A DNA stretch of 64,000 nucleotides from Cordia subcordata (Eukaryota > Streptophyta > Magnoliopsida > Boraginales > Cordiaceae), in the NCBI GenBank assembly GCA_028554755.1, contig JAPTOF010000010.1, positions 14,518,501 through 14,582,500 on the forward strand, read 5' to 3'. The notes under the pieces are model-generated. The model did no database searches. It was given only the letters and a program-made list of their open reading frames with translations, and was not told the origin of the DNA. This document shows positions 24,311 to 35,092 of this stretch, piece after piece; positions within the stretch are counted from its first letter, which is position 1; every line of letters starts with the position of its first letter. Made by a program: the position numbers and the translations under genes.

Positions 24311-26054
24311 TGTTGAATATGTCAGCTTAATTACGTTAATTGTATTTTGATGATGCCATAATTGTTGTGTCTTTGTTATCTAATTGCTATCTAATTGCTA
24401 CTATTTGTAGTATGTTGAATATCTTACACAGTAGCATTATTTGAGCAAAGAAAATATCTAAAGCGTGGTTATGGAGCATGGGTAATGAAGCTTGAATAAC
24501 TTGCAGCCATAATTCTTTTCTTCTTTTAGTCTTATGTTAAGTTGATCTTTGTACATATGCAATGATCTATGAGCTCAAGAACTTATTATATTACAAGTAT
24601 TCTTCGTAAGTCTTGATTGCTTGATCATCTTTACTCTTTTATACTTAGTATTATATATGCACATGTCTTCATTTGTACTTAAAACAACTTTTCTTGCAGA
24701 ACATTTAAACTTTAAAGTTCATTTTTTGCATTATGGAGCTAGATGTACTATAGCCCTCTCAATTGCATTGATTTTAGTACTTTGTCAGATCTATATGCTT
24801 ATATACATATGTACATATGTATATATCAGCTTAGCTTTGCAGTAAAAGACACTATTTTGAATATGGAGTTTATATTATTGGTATATAAGCATCTTTATAT
24901 AAGACTATTACCCATTGGATAATAGCATTGCATATAGAAAGCTTTTCTCATGCATTAAATTAGAAAATCTTGTTTTAATCTTGCATTTAATGTTTGGAGA
25001 ATAAGTTGGTGTTAGCATTTATTATTGACTTGATCTTATATGCAAAGTAGTTATCTTGAGCTGTAAAAATCTGTACAAAAGAACTACTTACTGTTGATTA
25101 GACGTATAACAACTTTTTGGTAAAAAGTAAAGCAGCTTTTTTAGCCTTTTCTGCAACTATCGGTCGACACAGGCAGTTGACCGGCTCAGTGCTTCGGTAA
25201 AATTAGAGAGCAATGTTGTTCTACCAGAAAAGCCTACCGGTTGACCTGTAAAGTGTTCCGATAAGGCCATTTGGCCTCTGGAACTACTGGAATACCCAGG
25301 GGGTCGACTGATAGAGTGCTCCGGTAGTCACTCTGTGTTGTTTTCAAAATTTGACCTTTGGGGGACTTGCTTTTTTGGCGTATAAGTACATTCTACTTCT
25401 CCCAACTTAGACACAACTTGTTCAAAAACATCTTTCTAAGTTCTCTTGCATTCAATATACTTCATCTACTGCAATTTTGCTCTATTGATTGCAACCTTCA
25501 TTGATTGCATATCATAGGCATTCAAGAACAAGTTTTCTTAAGCTACATAAATTGCTTATATACTTAGAGCAACATAGGAAAGTTTAAATACCTTTGTACA
25601 CTTGCTCAAAAGAAGTTGTTATGTACCAAATTCTCTACAATCATATTTGCTGTGAATTTCTTCACTCTTGGGTAGCATAGCTGTGAAAAACATCTCTCAA
25701 GAGTGAAGGGTTGAAATCCTCAAGTATAAGGGTAATACTTATGGTCCTTGTGGTGAAGTAAGGGCTGTGATTGTTGTTCTACGCTTCTACAATGTACTAG
25801 ACAAGAAGCCGATTCACAAGTGAAGTTTCCAGAATCCTAAGGGAAGACCTTAGGTAGTGAACTAGGCCCTCGAGAGTTCGAACCATTCTGAATCGCAGCG
25901 TTTGATACTCTTGACCTTACTCTCTTTACTTTTCAAGTATTTATCTTGATTTTTGCATGTGGTTTTGCTTGAAATAATTGTTAAAGAGTTTTAAGTGGTT
26001 AATTTTGCCAATAATCCAATTCACCCCCCTCTTGAATTCATTTTCTGGGCAACA
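24311..26054 (+). repeat. 3' LTR of the Sirevirus-like copia element
   Basis: It starts TGTTGAATATG after the polypurine tract and ends GGGCAACA, preceded by a CACCCCCCTCTTG phrase that is characteristic of Sirevirus LTR ends. Length 1744 bp. A cluster of CCGGT/GTCGAC phrases at 25158-25325 lies just upstream of the TATA box TATAAGT (25381-25387). The partner 5' LTR is outside the window. The right flank is the integrase of a minus-strand copia. Confidence 0.8.
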
Positions 26055-27693
26055 CACATAATACCTATAACCTGAGCAAGATAACTCTAGGGATGGACCC
26101 TATACTTTAGAATGGATCAATTCAAAAGGGGTTATTGTTACAAACTCAGATAATGGAAAAGGTAATTTGTGTGATTTTGCTAAAGAATAGGACTAGCAAA
26201 AGAAATTGCTAGTAGAGTTGGACAATTGTAAAACTGGAGACAAAAGTTGCAATATACCCTGGTGAGGATGACCAACCTTCAATGCCAGAGCTCTTTATTG
26301 GAAAGAACTGTAGTATGAATGATTAGAGAAAAGGAGCTGGATGGCTGAGATAAAGACCAAGAAAGAAGTGTGTATAGACCTTCTTTATAGGGGCCCTTGT
26401 ACATCACTTGATAAGTCTTGTTGGCTAGCACAAAGACCTCCTTGGAATTAAGCACAAGAGTGGCATCATTATCATTAGCTAATTGAAAAATAGATAGGAG
26501 ATTATAGGAAATATGAGGTACATGAAGCAAATTAGTGAGTTTAAGAGAGGACTGAGGTGTATGAACAATACATGCACTTGTATGAGCAATTTCCAGTGAG
26601 GTCCCATTGCCTACAGAAACTGAATCAGCCCCCTGATAAGGTTGATATGTAGTGAAATAAGAAAGATCCCCTTCAACATTGGCACTAGCTCTAAAATCTA
26701 ATATCCACTATTTTGCATTAGTTGTTTTAGAGATTTATTGCTAGGATATTTGACAAGGTCATTTCTACACCAGCAGTCAAGAGCCACATGATTGGGCTTT
26801 CCACAAAGCTGGCAATACCTTTCACAAATTGGGCAAGATCCATCATCATTTAGAGTAGTGAAAGTCCCAGAAATGAACTAGTCTAATTGCTAGTGTTGCC
26901 TCTCAAATTAGTTCTTCCTCTGCCTCTATTACTATTGAATTTGACCGTCCTCTACCTCAATAATTGCCTACTTGCCTTTGAGCATTGAGTGTAGTATGGA
27001 CTTCTATAGAATTGGGAGAAGAGACAGGCAAAGCATTATCCATTTTGAGTTGTAATTTTTCTACAATCAGCAAACTAAATAGTTTAGAGACTCTAATTGG
27101 TTCAGATCTAACTCGAAATTAACTTTGAATTGATTAAATTGTACAGGTAGACCTTTCAGAGTGCAGAAAACTACATTCTTATCTTTTAAAGGTTCATCAA
27201 TTATGGCTAAAGTATCAACAATGCCTTTAATAAAATCTAAGTACCTGCTGCGTAGTCTGATTGCCTTTAGTGACATTGACAATTGTTGTCTAAACTAATA
27301 CACGTGTGATCTACAAGAGAAAGCATATCTCTTCTCTAAAGTTTGCCAGATTTCTGGTGTAATTTGAAGAAACATCACCTGTGATATCACTACAACAGTC
27401 AAGGAACTAGTGAGGCAAGGATGCAGGTATTGATCCAGTGTTCTCCATTGTTCATAGTTTGGATTCACAATCAAAGCTCCTGCAGCATTAGTGATGACCT
27501 TTGGAGGACAAGGCAAGCTTCTAATGACATGATGAAGAACATTCGTAGCATCAAAAACACCTTCCATATGCGATTTCCACATCATATAATTGGTATTATC
27601 CAGCTTACATTGATACATCGAGCTACTGTTTTGCAGCAAATACTTAAGTCTAGAAGGTAAATCTTCTTTAGCTGAGGATGAAGAAGTAGCCAT
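26055..27693 (-). pseudogene. gag-protease-integrase(N) of the minus-strand copia element
   Basis: The start at 27693 gives a Ser-rich N-terminus, then the copia gag signature LDNTNYMMWKSHMEGVFDA and the UBN2-like region (27693-27067, one frameshift and a stop near 27290). A CCHC knuckle CQLCGKPNHVALDC lies at about 26815-26770. The protease motif WILDFRAS (about 26705-26685) has DFRA instead of DSGA. GAG-pre-integrase follows (LLHVPHISYNLLSI, 26530-26279) and LWH.RL. The integrase continues to a FELIHSKVWGP-like phrase and GYRYYV, where it is cut at 26055. Multiple stops; the Asp of the first integrase triad position is Lys. Confidence 0.8.
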
Positions 27694-27880
27694 TGCAGAA
27701 CAGTGTAGATGAAAAATTAGGGTTTTTAGATGAATTGCGAAGCTAAAAAAAGAAGAAGAAATTGATAGAAAATATATATAAAAAAAAAAGTAAACTAATA
27801 AAAAGCTTCGCGAGCTTGAAAGGAATCAATCGACCTCCACTAATGCAGCATTGAAGCTAAAAGAAATCGACATAGGATCT

Positions 27881-27893
27881 CTATGCTCTGATA
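27881..27893 (-). other. PBS remnant of the minus-strand copia element
   Basis: The minus strand reads TATCAGAGCATAG, the core of the tRNA-Met PBS, with the preceding TGG changed. Confidence 0.5.
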
Positions 27894-27900
27894 AAAAACT

Positions 27901-28089
27901 TGAGAAGAAAGAAAATAACTTCCATATATACGAACTCTTTAAGTCATATTTTTACAATTAAGCTCAGTATTTATAAAGCTACATTCTTTTTACAAAGCAC
28001 ATGCTTAAGTAAAGAACTTCTAGGGCCAGCTGGTTTGTTTTTCTTCTCCACTCACTTGCTCACGTGCCTATATTATTAGAGATAGCTCA
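27901..28089 (-). repeat. Putative short 5' LTR of the minus-strand copia element
   Basis: On the minus strand the segment runs from TGAGCTATC to CTTCTCA with a TATA-like TTTATAAATA inside (about 27970). It is followed 4 nt later by the PBS remnant. A short LTR fits the Ale/Retrofit lineage. The far border (28089) rests only on a TG start and is uncertain. Confidence 0.4.
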
Positions 28090-29811
28090 TTGAAGTATTT
28101 TTAATTATTTTTCATTTAATACTTTTTTTTGAAATTATTTTCTTAATTTTCGAATATTCTTGAATGGAATTTCGCAAAGATGGTGAAGAATGTTATATGT
28201 TTTGTTTGGTGGCCATGCTTGATGCGTGTAGTTGATTACGGAAAACATTAGCCTTAAATGTGCAAGTAATTTATGCTTGTCCTGAGACCAAAATAGCCAT
28301 AGCAGATGAAATGATCTCGATTTCACTAAGCATGAATCTGGCTCCTCTTTGATCCGTTGATTAAGTATTCGCTTGTCAGATATTTTGTAAATGTGACAAA
28401 GGTGGTATGAGTTTCCCTTATGTTATTCTTGATGATTAAGTGATAACTCAGTTTAGTGAACATTTGGTCGAGATAATTATTCTTTAGCATACAACGCGTA
28501 TCACATTGTGCATGGAGTTTTGGCCCGGGGGGCATTATAGAGTTAGTTTTGGGATTGATGGGAAACGAGGGTGTCTATGCACCTTTATAATGAGAAAAAG
28601 GATATATTAATACCTCCACCGTTCCAATCCTCTCGACCAAGGAATTTGAGTTGTTTTCTCCATCATTATTCTGTTTTGTAGGGATCTTTGTTTTAGATAC
28701 CTTTAGTAGTCCTATGCAGTATTTGTTTTTAGGTATCATAATTCCTGTATATATGGTCATTTTTAAGCAGCATAAATATACAACTATGATCTCAATTGAT
28801 AGGCTAAATTTATAATTAAATTACGTTTGAATATAAGAGAAGGCGAAATGTATATCGTCCATAAATTGTATCACTTCATTTACCCAAAAATGACATAGAA
28901 GGGAAAAGAAAAATAAAAGACAGAATTTAAAAACTCAATTTTATCATATAAAGAACAATAAAATTTTATGTTTCTAAATAATAAATATCTATTAATTCAA
29001 TTTTAATATTCATTGGATCCCTACATATGCATGGGATTATATATGTACATAGTAATTTACTAGCACGCATAGCACGGGCTAGAAAATTACTATTGATGCC
29101 AAGCAAGTCATATGAAGGGTGAGTTCAAGAATGACGGAAAGAGCAAGTCATGATCCCACCACTTGGATTTGGGTATGTATAGTTCGGACAAATTCTTCGC
29201 GGCAAATAAGTATACACAATTGCCAAACAATAGACCGCAGACAAAACCAAAGTAGAAAATATAGTAGCCACGTGAAAAGGTAGTAGCCACGTATAATGTA
29301 TCCTGAATTTTAGTGTGTTAGAGATGATTCGGAGTGGAATGTAATGATCATTCTAACTTTTGATTCTTTTTTTTTTTTTTGGGTTTGATATGAGGTCAGA
29401 AAGTCTATTCTTATGGAATGATTTTTACGAGAAAGAGTTAGAACTAAGCCTTGATCCTTTTCTAATTTAAGTAGAAATCAATAAAAATTAAAGTAAAATC
29501 TTCAAAATAATTTATTCCCCATCTACTATCTTATAAAGTTTAAATCATTATTAACAAATTTAAAAAATTTAAAAATTTGAAAATTAAAAAAATTGAAAAG
29601 TTAAAAATTTTAAAAATGAAAAAAATAAAAAAATACATTTGTCCCTTTCGTTTTCTAACTCTTTTCTAGTTTCTGACTCTTTTCTAGTTGGAAAACATGT
29701 GTATTTTTCGTTGGATAGTTAACTTTTCTCTCTCAATTATATTAAAAAGAGTAAGTAAATTATAATATTTTATTGAAATAAAAAAAGATATAATAAACAA
29801 TAATAAAAAAT
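28090..29811. other. AT-rich intergenic DNA without a supported gene
   Basis: No coding homology recognised. A 60-codon minus-strand ORF (29290-29108) has one hydrophobic segment (YYIFYFGFVCGLLFGNCVY) and sits in locally higher-GC sequence; it could be a gene remnant or chance. From 29370 the sequence is strongly AT-rich with poly-T and poly-A runs. Confidence 0.5.
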
Positions 29812-30480
29812 AAGCAATGATATGTTTTATTGCTGATAAAAAAGACTGGCAAAAAGTATTTAAGTTTATGTTAGTATGGTATAAAATTAATTGTTATACG
29901 CAAACTCTTTCTACTAAATTAAAGAACAAATATAGTTTGATTAATTAAATTGATTTTCATTCTATTCTAACTTGTTAAAATAATTTTACCAAATATATAG
30001 CTTTTTCATGGTTTTAACCAAATATAAAAAAAATAAATAAAAAAGTATTCCATGACAATTCTACTTTAAATTCTATTCTACCTTAAATGACCATTCTTTT
30101 CTAATCATTTTATTGTATCAAACAAGCCATGAATCCAAACTCCCCCATAAGCTCGTTCGTTGGATGTTGATTTGCAGCCCTCGATTAGTCATAGGCACTA
30201 GAGTATGCTTATTCGGTCAGGATCAGGGAGGACTTGACTGAACATGGGGATCCCCTGGCTCCCAGTGACTTATGGGTTGATATTGCATTGAACTTTGCCT
30301 GTTGGACTCACATCAAGCACCAGATCAATAATTCTGAGATGCTTGTAAAGCCTCTTATAACGTGTGGATCTCAAAAGGGAGTATAGCATGTTTCCCACAT
30401 ATTGCACTAATTGATAGTACAAAGATTATCGGTCAAGTTTCTTCACGTAAACTTGGGTGGTTTGACACGGATGTATCTAG

Positions 30481-30705
30481 AAACAACTAAAAGTTACGTT
30501 TGACACGAATGGATCTACAAAACAACTAAAAGTTGGGTTAGGTCGATGATTATCCACGAAATAACTAAAAGTTACGTTTGACATGGAAGGAACTACAAAA
30601 CAACTAAAAGTTGGGTTAGGTCGAGATCATCCACGAAACAACTAAAAGTTACGTTTGACACGTATGGATCTACAAAACAACTAAAAGTTGGGTTCAAGTC
30701 GAACT
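30481..30705 (+). repeat. Higher-order tandem repeat (three dimers of about 78 bp)
   Basis: Two related subunits alternate. Both start AAA(A)CAACTAAAAGTT; one continues ACGTTTGACA (38 bp) and the other GGGTTAGGTCGA (about 40 bp). The order is 1-2-1-2-1-2. Unit B keeps only parts of this array (48040-48101 and 51078-51120), split by the hAT-like insertion. Confidence 0.75.
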
Positions 30706-32350
30706 CGTCAAGCAAAGAAACTAAATAAATGCTTAAGCCTTTGAGAACTACATTCCTTGTCATATTACATGGTCGGGTATTTATGGATCCTTGGAGGGCT
30801 AAAGCTTGGATTGGGTATGTTTCTTAGGCCAATATGTGGTAATGACATAGATGATGGAGTCCAAATCAAATTGATGTTTGGTGCCTTAGTATGACTAGAT
30901 CTCTTGCCCGGTTAGGGAATATCTTGGAGTTCTCTAGCTTGACTCTGACAGAATCGAAGTCATGTGGGGTGAGACTCCTGGCCTGAATACTTTGACACCC
31001 TTTTCGGATCAAGCAATACCAGGATGCAGAATATTCACTCTATATCGAGGCATATATTTGTTTAATAAAATCCTCGTGAAATATTATATAATATTCTATA
31101 TTGTTCTAAAATAATTATTGTGAATTTTTTATTTCTTTGTTGTGCTTATTTTACAGCTAGTGTGTCTTTTTGTTGATGCCTTATTTGGAATTAGTAATTA
31201 CATGACCATTTTAGTGCTTTTCTGTTTATTCATGTTATTACATTGACCTTGTTAAATACAATAAATAAATAAAACCAAATCTTTTTTATAAGTTTAAAAT
31301 TTTAGATACAATGGTAATTTAATATGATATCACAACTTAGAAACCAAATGGTCTCTGATTCGACACTTACCACTATCCATGCTGCATGTTAGGATGCATA
31401 CAATAAATAAATATAACTAAATGCTCTCCACAAGCTTAAACTTTTAGATGATGAGGTGATAACTTAATAGACCTATTATTTTTTTAACTTCAATTTATGA
31501 TTCAATTGAAATTGTTACATTCATTTTTTTTAAAATATAATATTAAAAAATGGAGCAACTGTTTCAGCCTTCACATTGTCATTTTTGAGATTATTCAATT
31601 TAACTTGTATTACTGCGTGGTCATTTTTTTTTTTGGGTCAAATAGTACGTGGTAATGAAAGAGCTGTAAACTCACATAAATTTAGTTCTATATAATAATA
31701 TTACCATGTCTACTCGTAAGATGTACGGGTTTTGATATTTATGTAATGCAATACAAATTAAAAATTATGTAATGATTTAAAAATTAAAAATTATTTTTTA
31801 TAATTATTTCGATATTTATATAATATGATAGTATTCGTATGATACAAAAAAGAAATGAGTACTTTTATATTTTTATAATTGTTAATGGTCAAATTTGACA
31901 ATTAATGTAAGGGATAAAACATAAATATATTTTATTATATTAAATTTCTGACATTGAATACAATTTTTATATCTTTTGTAAAATCTAATAATTTTAGGGA
32001 AAAAAAATCATGAATGGCATATAGATTGATACATTTTCATTATTTATTGGGTATCTTTTTAAGCTAACAAATTGTCTTTTTCTTCTTTAAAAAAATGTTT
32101 AGTCTTTTTCTTTTAAAAAAATGAGGAAGACAGCATGAAATGTAACAAAACTATGAGAAAGTTGATATTAATACCGCACTTAACCGTCATATAAAGTAGT
32201 AAACTCTTTTTTATTATATAATATAGGTGCATACATTGCAAGTGCATAGCCGCCGTTCATCTAGTCAATAGTATGGTTTGTCAACATAGACTTTCTTTTT
32301 GTCATGCGTCGCACGTCTTTGAAGCGTGCCACACGCATGATGATATATTA
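30706..32350. repeat. Duplicated AT-rich intergenic block, unit A copy
   Basis: It matches 51180-52870. No ORF is supported. It contains two related sub-blocks (starting AATAAATAAA at about 31260 and 31405) with a TTTAATATGATATCA phrase that resembles tRNA-Met-type PBS or SINE sequence. Unit A lacks about 50 bp present in unit B near 51865-51915. Confidence 0.5.
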
Positions 32351-32577
32351 AGAGTCTGTTTAGATTGACTTTGTTTAGAAAAAAGTAATTTTTTTGTTGA
32401 AAAAATTATATTAAATTTATAATAATTATTAAATTTAGCTTCCAAACAAACAAAAACTCTGAAAAAAAATTCAAATATAACTTTTTTTAGAAGTCAAAAT
32501 TTTCAGCTTCTAAAAAAAATTGTTTTTCAAAAATTTAAAAAAGAACACTTTTAAAAAAAGTCAATCCAAACGAGCCC
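32351..32577. mobile_element. MITE, related to 41943-42106
   Basis: Ends are inverted: AGAGTCTGTTTAGATTGA at the left, and the right end read backwards is GGGCTCGTTTGGATTGA. The interior is A/T-rich and shares TTGAAAAAATTATATTAAA and TGTTTTTCAAAAATT phrases with the MITE at 41943. Absent from the matching site in unit B (near 52875). Target duplication not clear. Confidence 0.6.
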
Positions 32578-32805
32578 TATATCTAATGTTGGAGCATGAA
32601 TCTGGGACTAGTAATGAGTCGTTTTCACTCGCAAATAGTCTGAGGATTTCGTTTTCTTCTACGTTCATTCGCGCCTTTTCCTTGACTGAAACAAATTTGT
32701 TTCCGTTTATCGGCAAGTGCGTTCGAACGGGGACTCTAGCTTGGTCAATGGCGAAGCAAAACTGGAAACCCAACGTAACATACACGTTGCTGCAATTATA
32801 ACCCA
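32578..32805. other. Conserved higher-GC island, unit A copy
   Basis: About 220 bp with balanced composition inside AT-rich DNA, kept also at 52905-53100 (for example GGTCAATGGCGAAGCAAAAC and AACGTAACATACACGTTGC in both). It is open in more than one frame (plus 32520-32801; minus 32806-32561), but I recognise no domain. Could be an exon or promoter remnant of a lost gene, or an unknown repeat. Confidence 0.4.
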
Positions 32806-33494
32806 ACTAATTGAAAAGTTAATTTTGATTGTGAAAAATAAATTACAAAAAAATAAATTAAAAGGAGAGAGATAAATAAAAGAGTAAGAAAGTGAAATAA
32901 AATAAAGTCTATCTAGTTGGCCCTAAGAGGTGGTAAAAGAGTGATGGAAAAAAAGGTGATATATAGCATTACTCTTAATTATCAGAGTATTTTTGATCAG
33001 CTCATACCGGGGTCTTCTAATTATGATCCTGATTCTTTTGTATTATTTTGTACCTCACCGAGGTGAAGGAGTTCTTTGTTTGACAATTTGCGTAATTTTT
33101 ATGATTTTTATTTCAATTTCTTTTCAATTATCTCGCTTAATCCTTTCAGTACTAGTCATACGGTGCAAACCTTAGTCCTTTATTTGTAATATAAGTTTTT
33201 CCTCCCATGTCTTTTCTTCCTTCTTTTTTCCCACTTTTCTTGCATAACCATAACATTGTGCTAGCCCCTTAAAAGTTAAATCAGTAAAATACAATAGACC
33301 TCTGATCCTTTTTCTAAAGGGGTTTATAATTTGGATTTTCTGTGTTACAAAAAAGTCTTGATATTCCCCTCTAATTTTTAAAATAACATCATAATTTGCC
33401 TCTAATACTTTTTAAAACATGGCATTATATATTTGTCCTTTTTCTCTAAGGAGGCGTGATACCCTATTCCAGAGAAAAAGAATATTATAAAAAA
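32806..33494. other. Intergenic DNA containing a solo MULE-like end, shared with unit B
   Basis: 32985-33494 matches 56620-57545, where unit B has about 440 bp extra. The segment at 33285-33480 (TAAAATACAATAGACCTCTG) resembles the TIR of the MULE MITE at 53901 and may be an orphan end. No gene seen. Confidence 0.45.
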
Positions 33495-33759
33495 GGGTAA
33501 AGAACTCTACATGCCACTAAACTATTTTACGAGTCCTGTTTTGGACATTTAATTTAATTGTTTTTGAATTCAAAATGGCCAATAGTTTTATGAAATGGTC
33601 CTAACTTGCCCATTCTGTTATTTTTCCATTCAAAAAGTAATATAATTTTTTTTGTGCCTATCACATGTTATAATAAGGATAAAAGTGTCAATTTATCTGT
33701 GTTAATTACAAAACTGCCACAATATTATTTTAATTTCTTATTTTACCCCAATTAAATTG

Positions 33760-34530
33760 CAACAGAGCCTGAGTAGATCTCAATTGAGCTTTGGCCCCAT
33801 TCTCCGATATATGTAAATCTCAAATAAGCTTTGGCCCCATTCCGTCGTGTACGCCACTTGTTTTAGCAAAATGACCAAAATGCAAAATTGGGTTTAGAGC
33901 TCAAAAATTAACTTTCACCTGCATTTGAAATCATCTAATTTCTCGAAAACATCTGTGAAATTACTCATGATTTTAGTTACTAACTCGTTTGGAGTCATGC
34001 AATGTCTCGGGTTATTAGCAAGCCACACTTGATGCAGAACCTAAACTTGTATGTGGTAAGATTCTATTTTATATGCATAAGCATTTGCTTGCTAAACCAA
34101 ACATAGTGTTGTGTGAGCATTCTTTGCTTTGCCCCCTCAGAATTAAAACCGTGCCTGATGGCATCATCATAGCACGATGACATGGACCAGTTTCCATGGT
34201 TTCGCAACCTGAAGAGAAGCAACAAACATCCAAATTAATGAGTAACTTTAACAATTTTGGTGTACCTTTAATTATTTTATTAAAGTTAATGATGAATTTT
34301 TTATACTTTTAATAGTTTTAATAATTTTTAGAAACTAATGAAAGATTCAAGGATTTTAGGATTTTTAAAGCAATTTAATGAATTTTAAAGAATCTTGAAC
34401 AAGATCAATTTAAAATGAATATTGAGAACTTAATAATGACAACTCTTAAAATTTTTAATAATTCTTAACAAAATTATAAGAAATTCTGGTAAGATCTTGG
34501 ACGGAATCATAATGCACAAGAAATTTTGGG
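33760..34530. other. Interior of the MULE-like element, with a possible captured gene fragment
   Basis: Between the TIRs the composition rises. A repeated phrase GAGCTTTGGCCCCATTC / AAGCTTTGGCCCCATTC lies at 33787 and 33824. On the minus strand 34213-34069 is open. It is preceded by a pyrimidine run ending TTCTCTTCAG, which looks like a 3' splice site (about 34211-34220). I do not recognise the peptide (it includes ETMETGPCHRAMMMPSG). Pack-MULE capture is possible but unproven. Confidence 0.4.
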
Positions 34531-34735
34531 GCAAAATATCAAATTAAAATAATACAGTGGCAACTTTGTATTAACATAGATAAATTGACACTTTTACCTT
34601 TATTATAACATTTTATAGGCAGAAAATTTTATTTTATTTTTTTACTTTTTGGAAAGAAAAATAATGGAATGGGCAAGTTTGACCGTTTCATAAAATTAAT
34701 GGTCATTTTGAATCCAAAAATAATTAAGTGGTCAA

Positions 34736-35092
34736 TGTTATGAAAATAACTACAAAATAGAAAAGAGATATATGAACATGAGAAATAAAGAGAATATAAA
34801 TAACAAGAAAATAAAGAAAAAAAAATAAGAGAGAAGATGAGAGAATATTTTATTGCTTCTCTTGATTGTTGGTACTTGATACATGATACAAGTTTACAAT
34901 GCAGAGGCCCCTATTTATAAGAGCAATACAAGAGTAATTACATAATACTAGAATTTACATGGACTTAGAATACATAAGTTGATCCAACTACATCACATGT
35001 AAGTCTAGATAATGATGAACCATATTTAGAGCTTGGGTAATAATAAACTAGCCTTAAGATAAATATCTACAATAATTAATAATTTCATAACA
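34736..35092 (-). repeat. 3' LTR (in element orientation) of the small LTR element
   Basis: TG...CA ends. Next to it inside, 35128-35194 and 35217-35282 are two imperfect copies of a phrase starting TGCCTCATTAAAA and containing GTGGGACAAAAC, a sequence often found near the 3' end of such plant elements. Confidence 0.8.

Larger units (their letters stand above)
26055..28089 (-). mobile_element. Ty1/copia element fragment, Ale/Retrofit-like, minus strand (gag to integrase start)
   Basis: Read on the minus strand: putative short 5' LTR, PBS remnant, gag, zinc knuckle, protease, GAG-pre-integrase and the beginning of the integrase core, which stops at 26055 where the Sirevirus-like LTR begins. 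The rest of pol should lie beyond the left edge of the window, on the other side of the nested elements. It is the outermost and therefore oldest layer of the stack. Confidence 0.8.

Noticed and set aside
30481..30705. Regularly spaced repeats that could suggest a CRISPR-like array
   Set aside because: Plant nuclear context, the 'spacers' are themselves repeated, and the units are contiguous dimers; it is a higher-order tandem repeat.
31320..31370. Copia PBS or tRNA-like sequence (TTTAATATGATATCA) as evidence for another LTR element
   Set aside because: No LTR end next to it and no internal coding region; kept only as a repeat.
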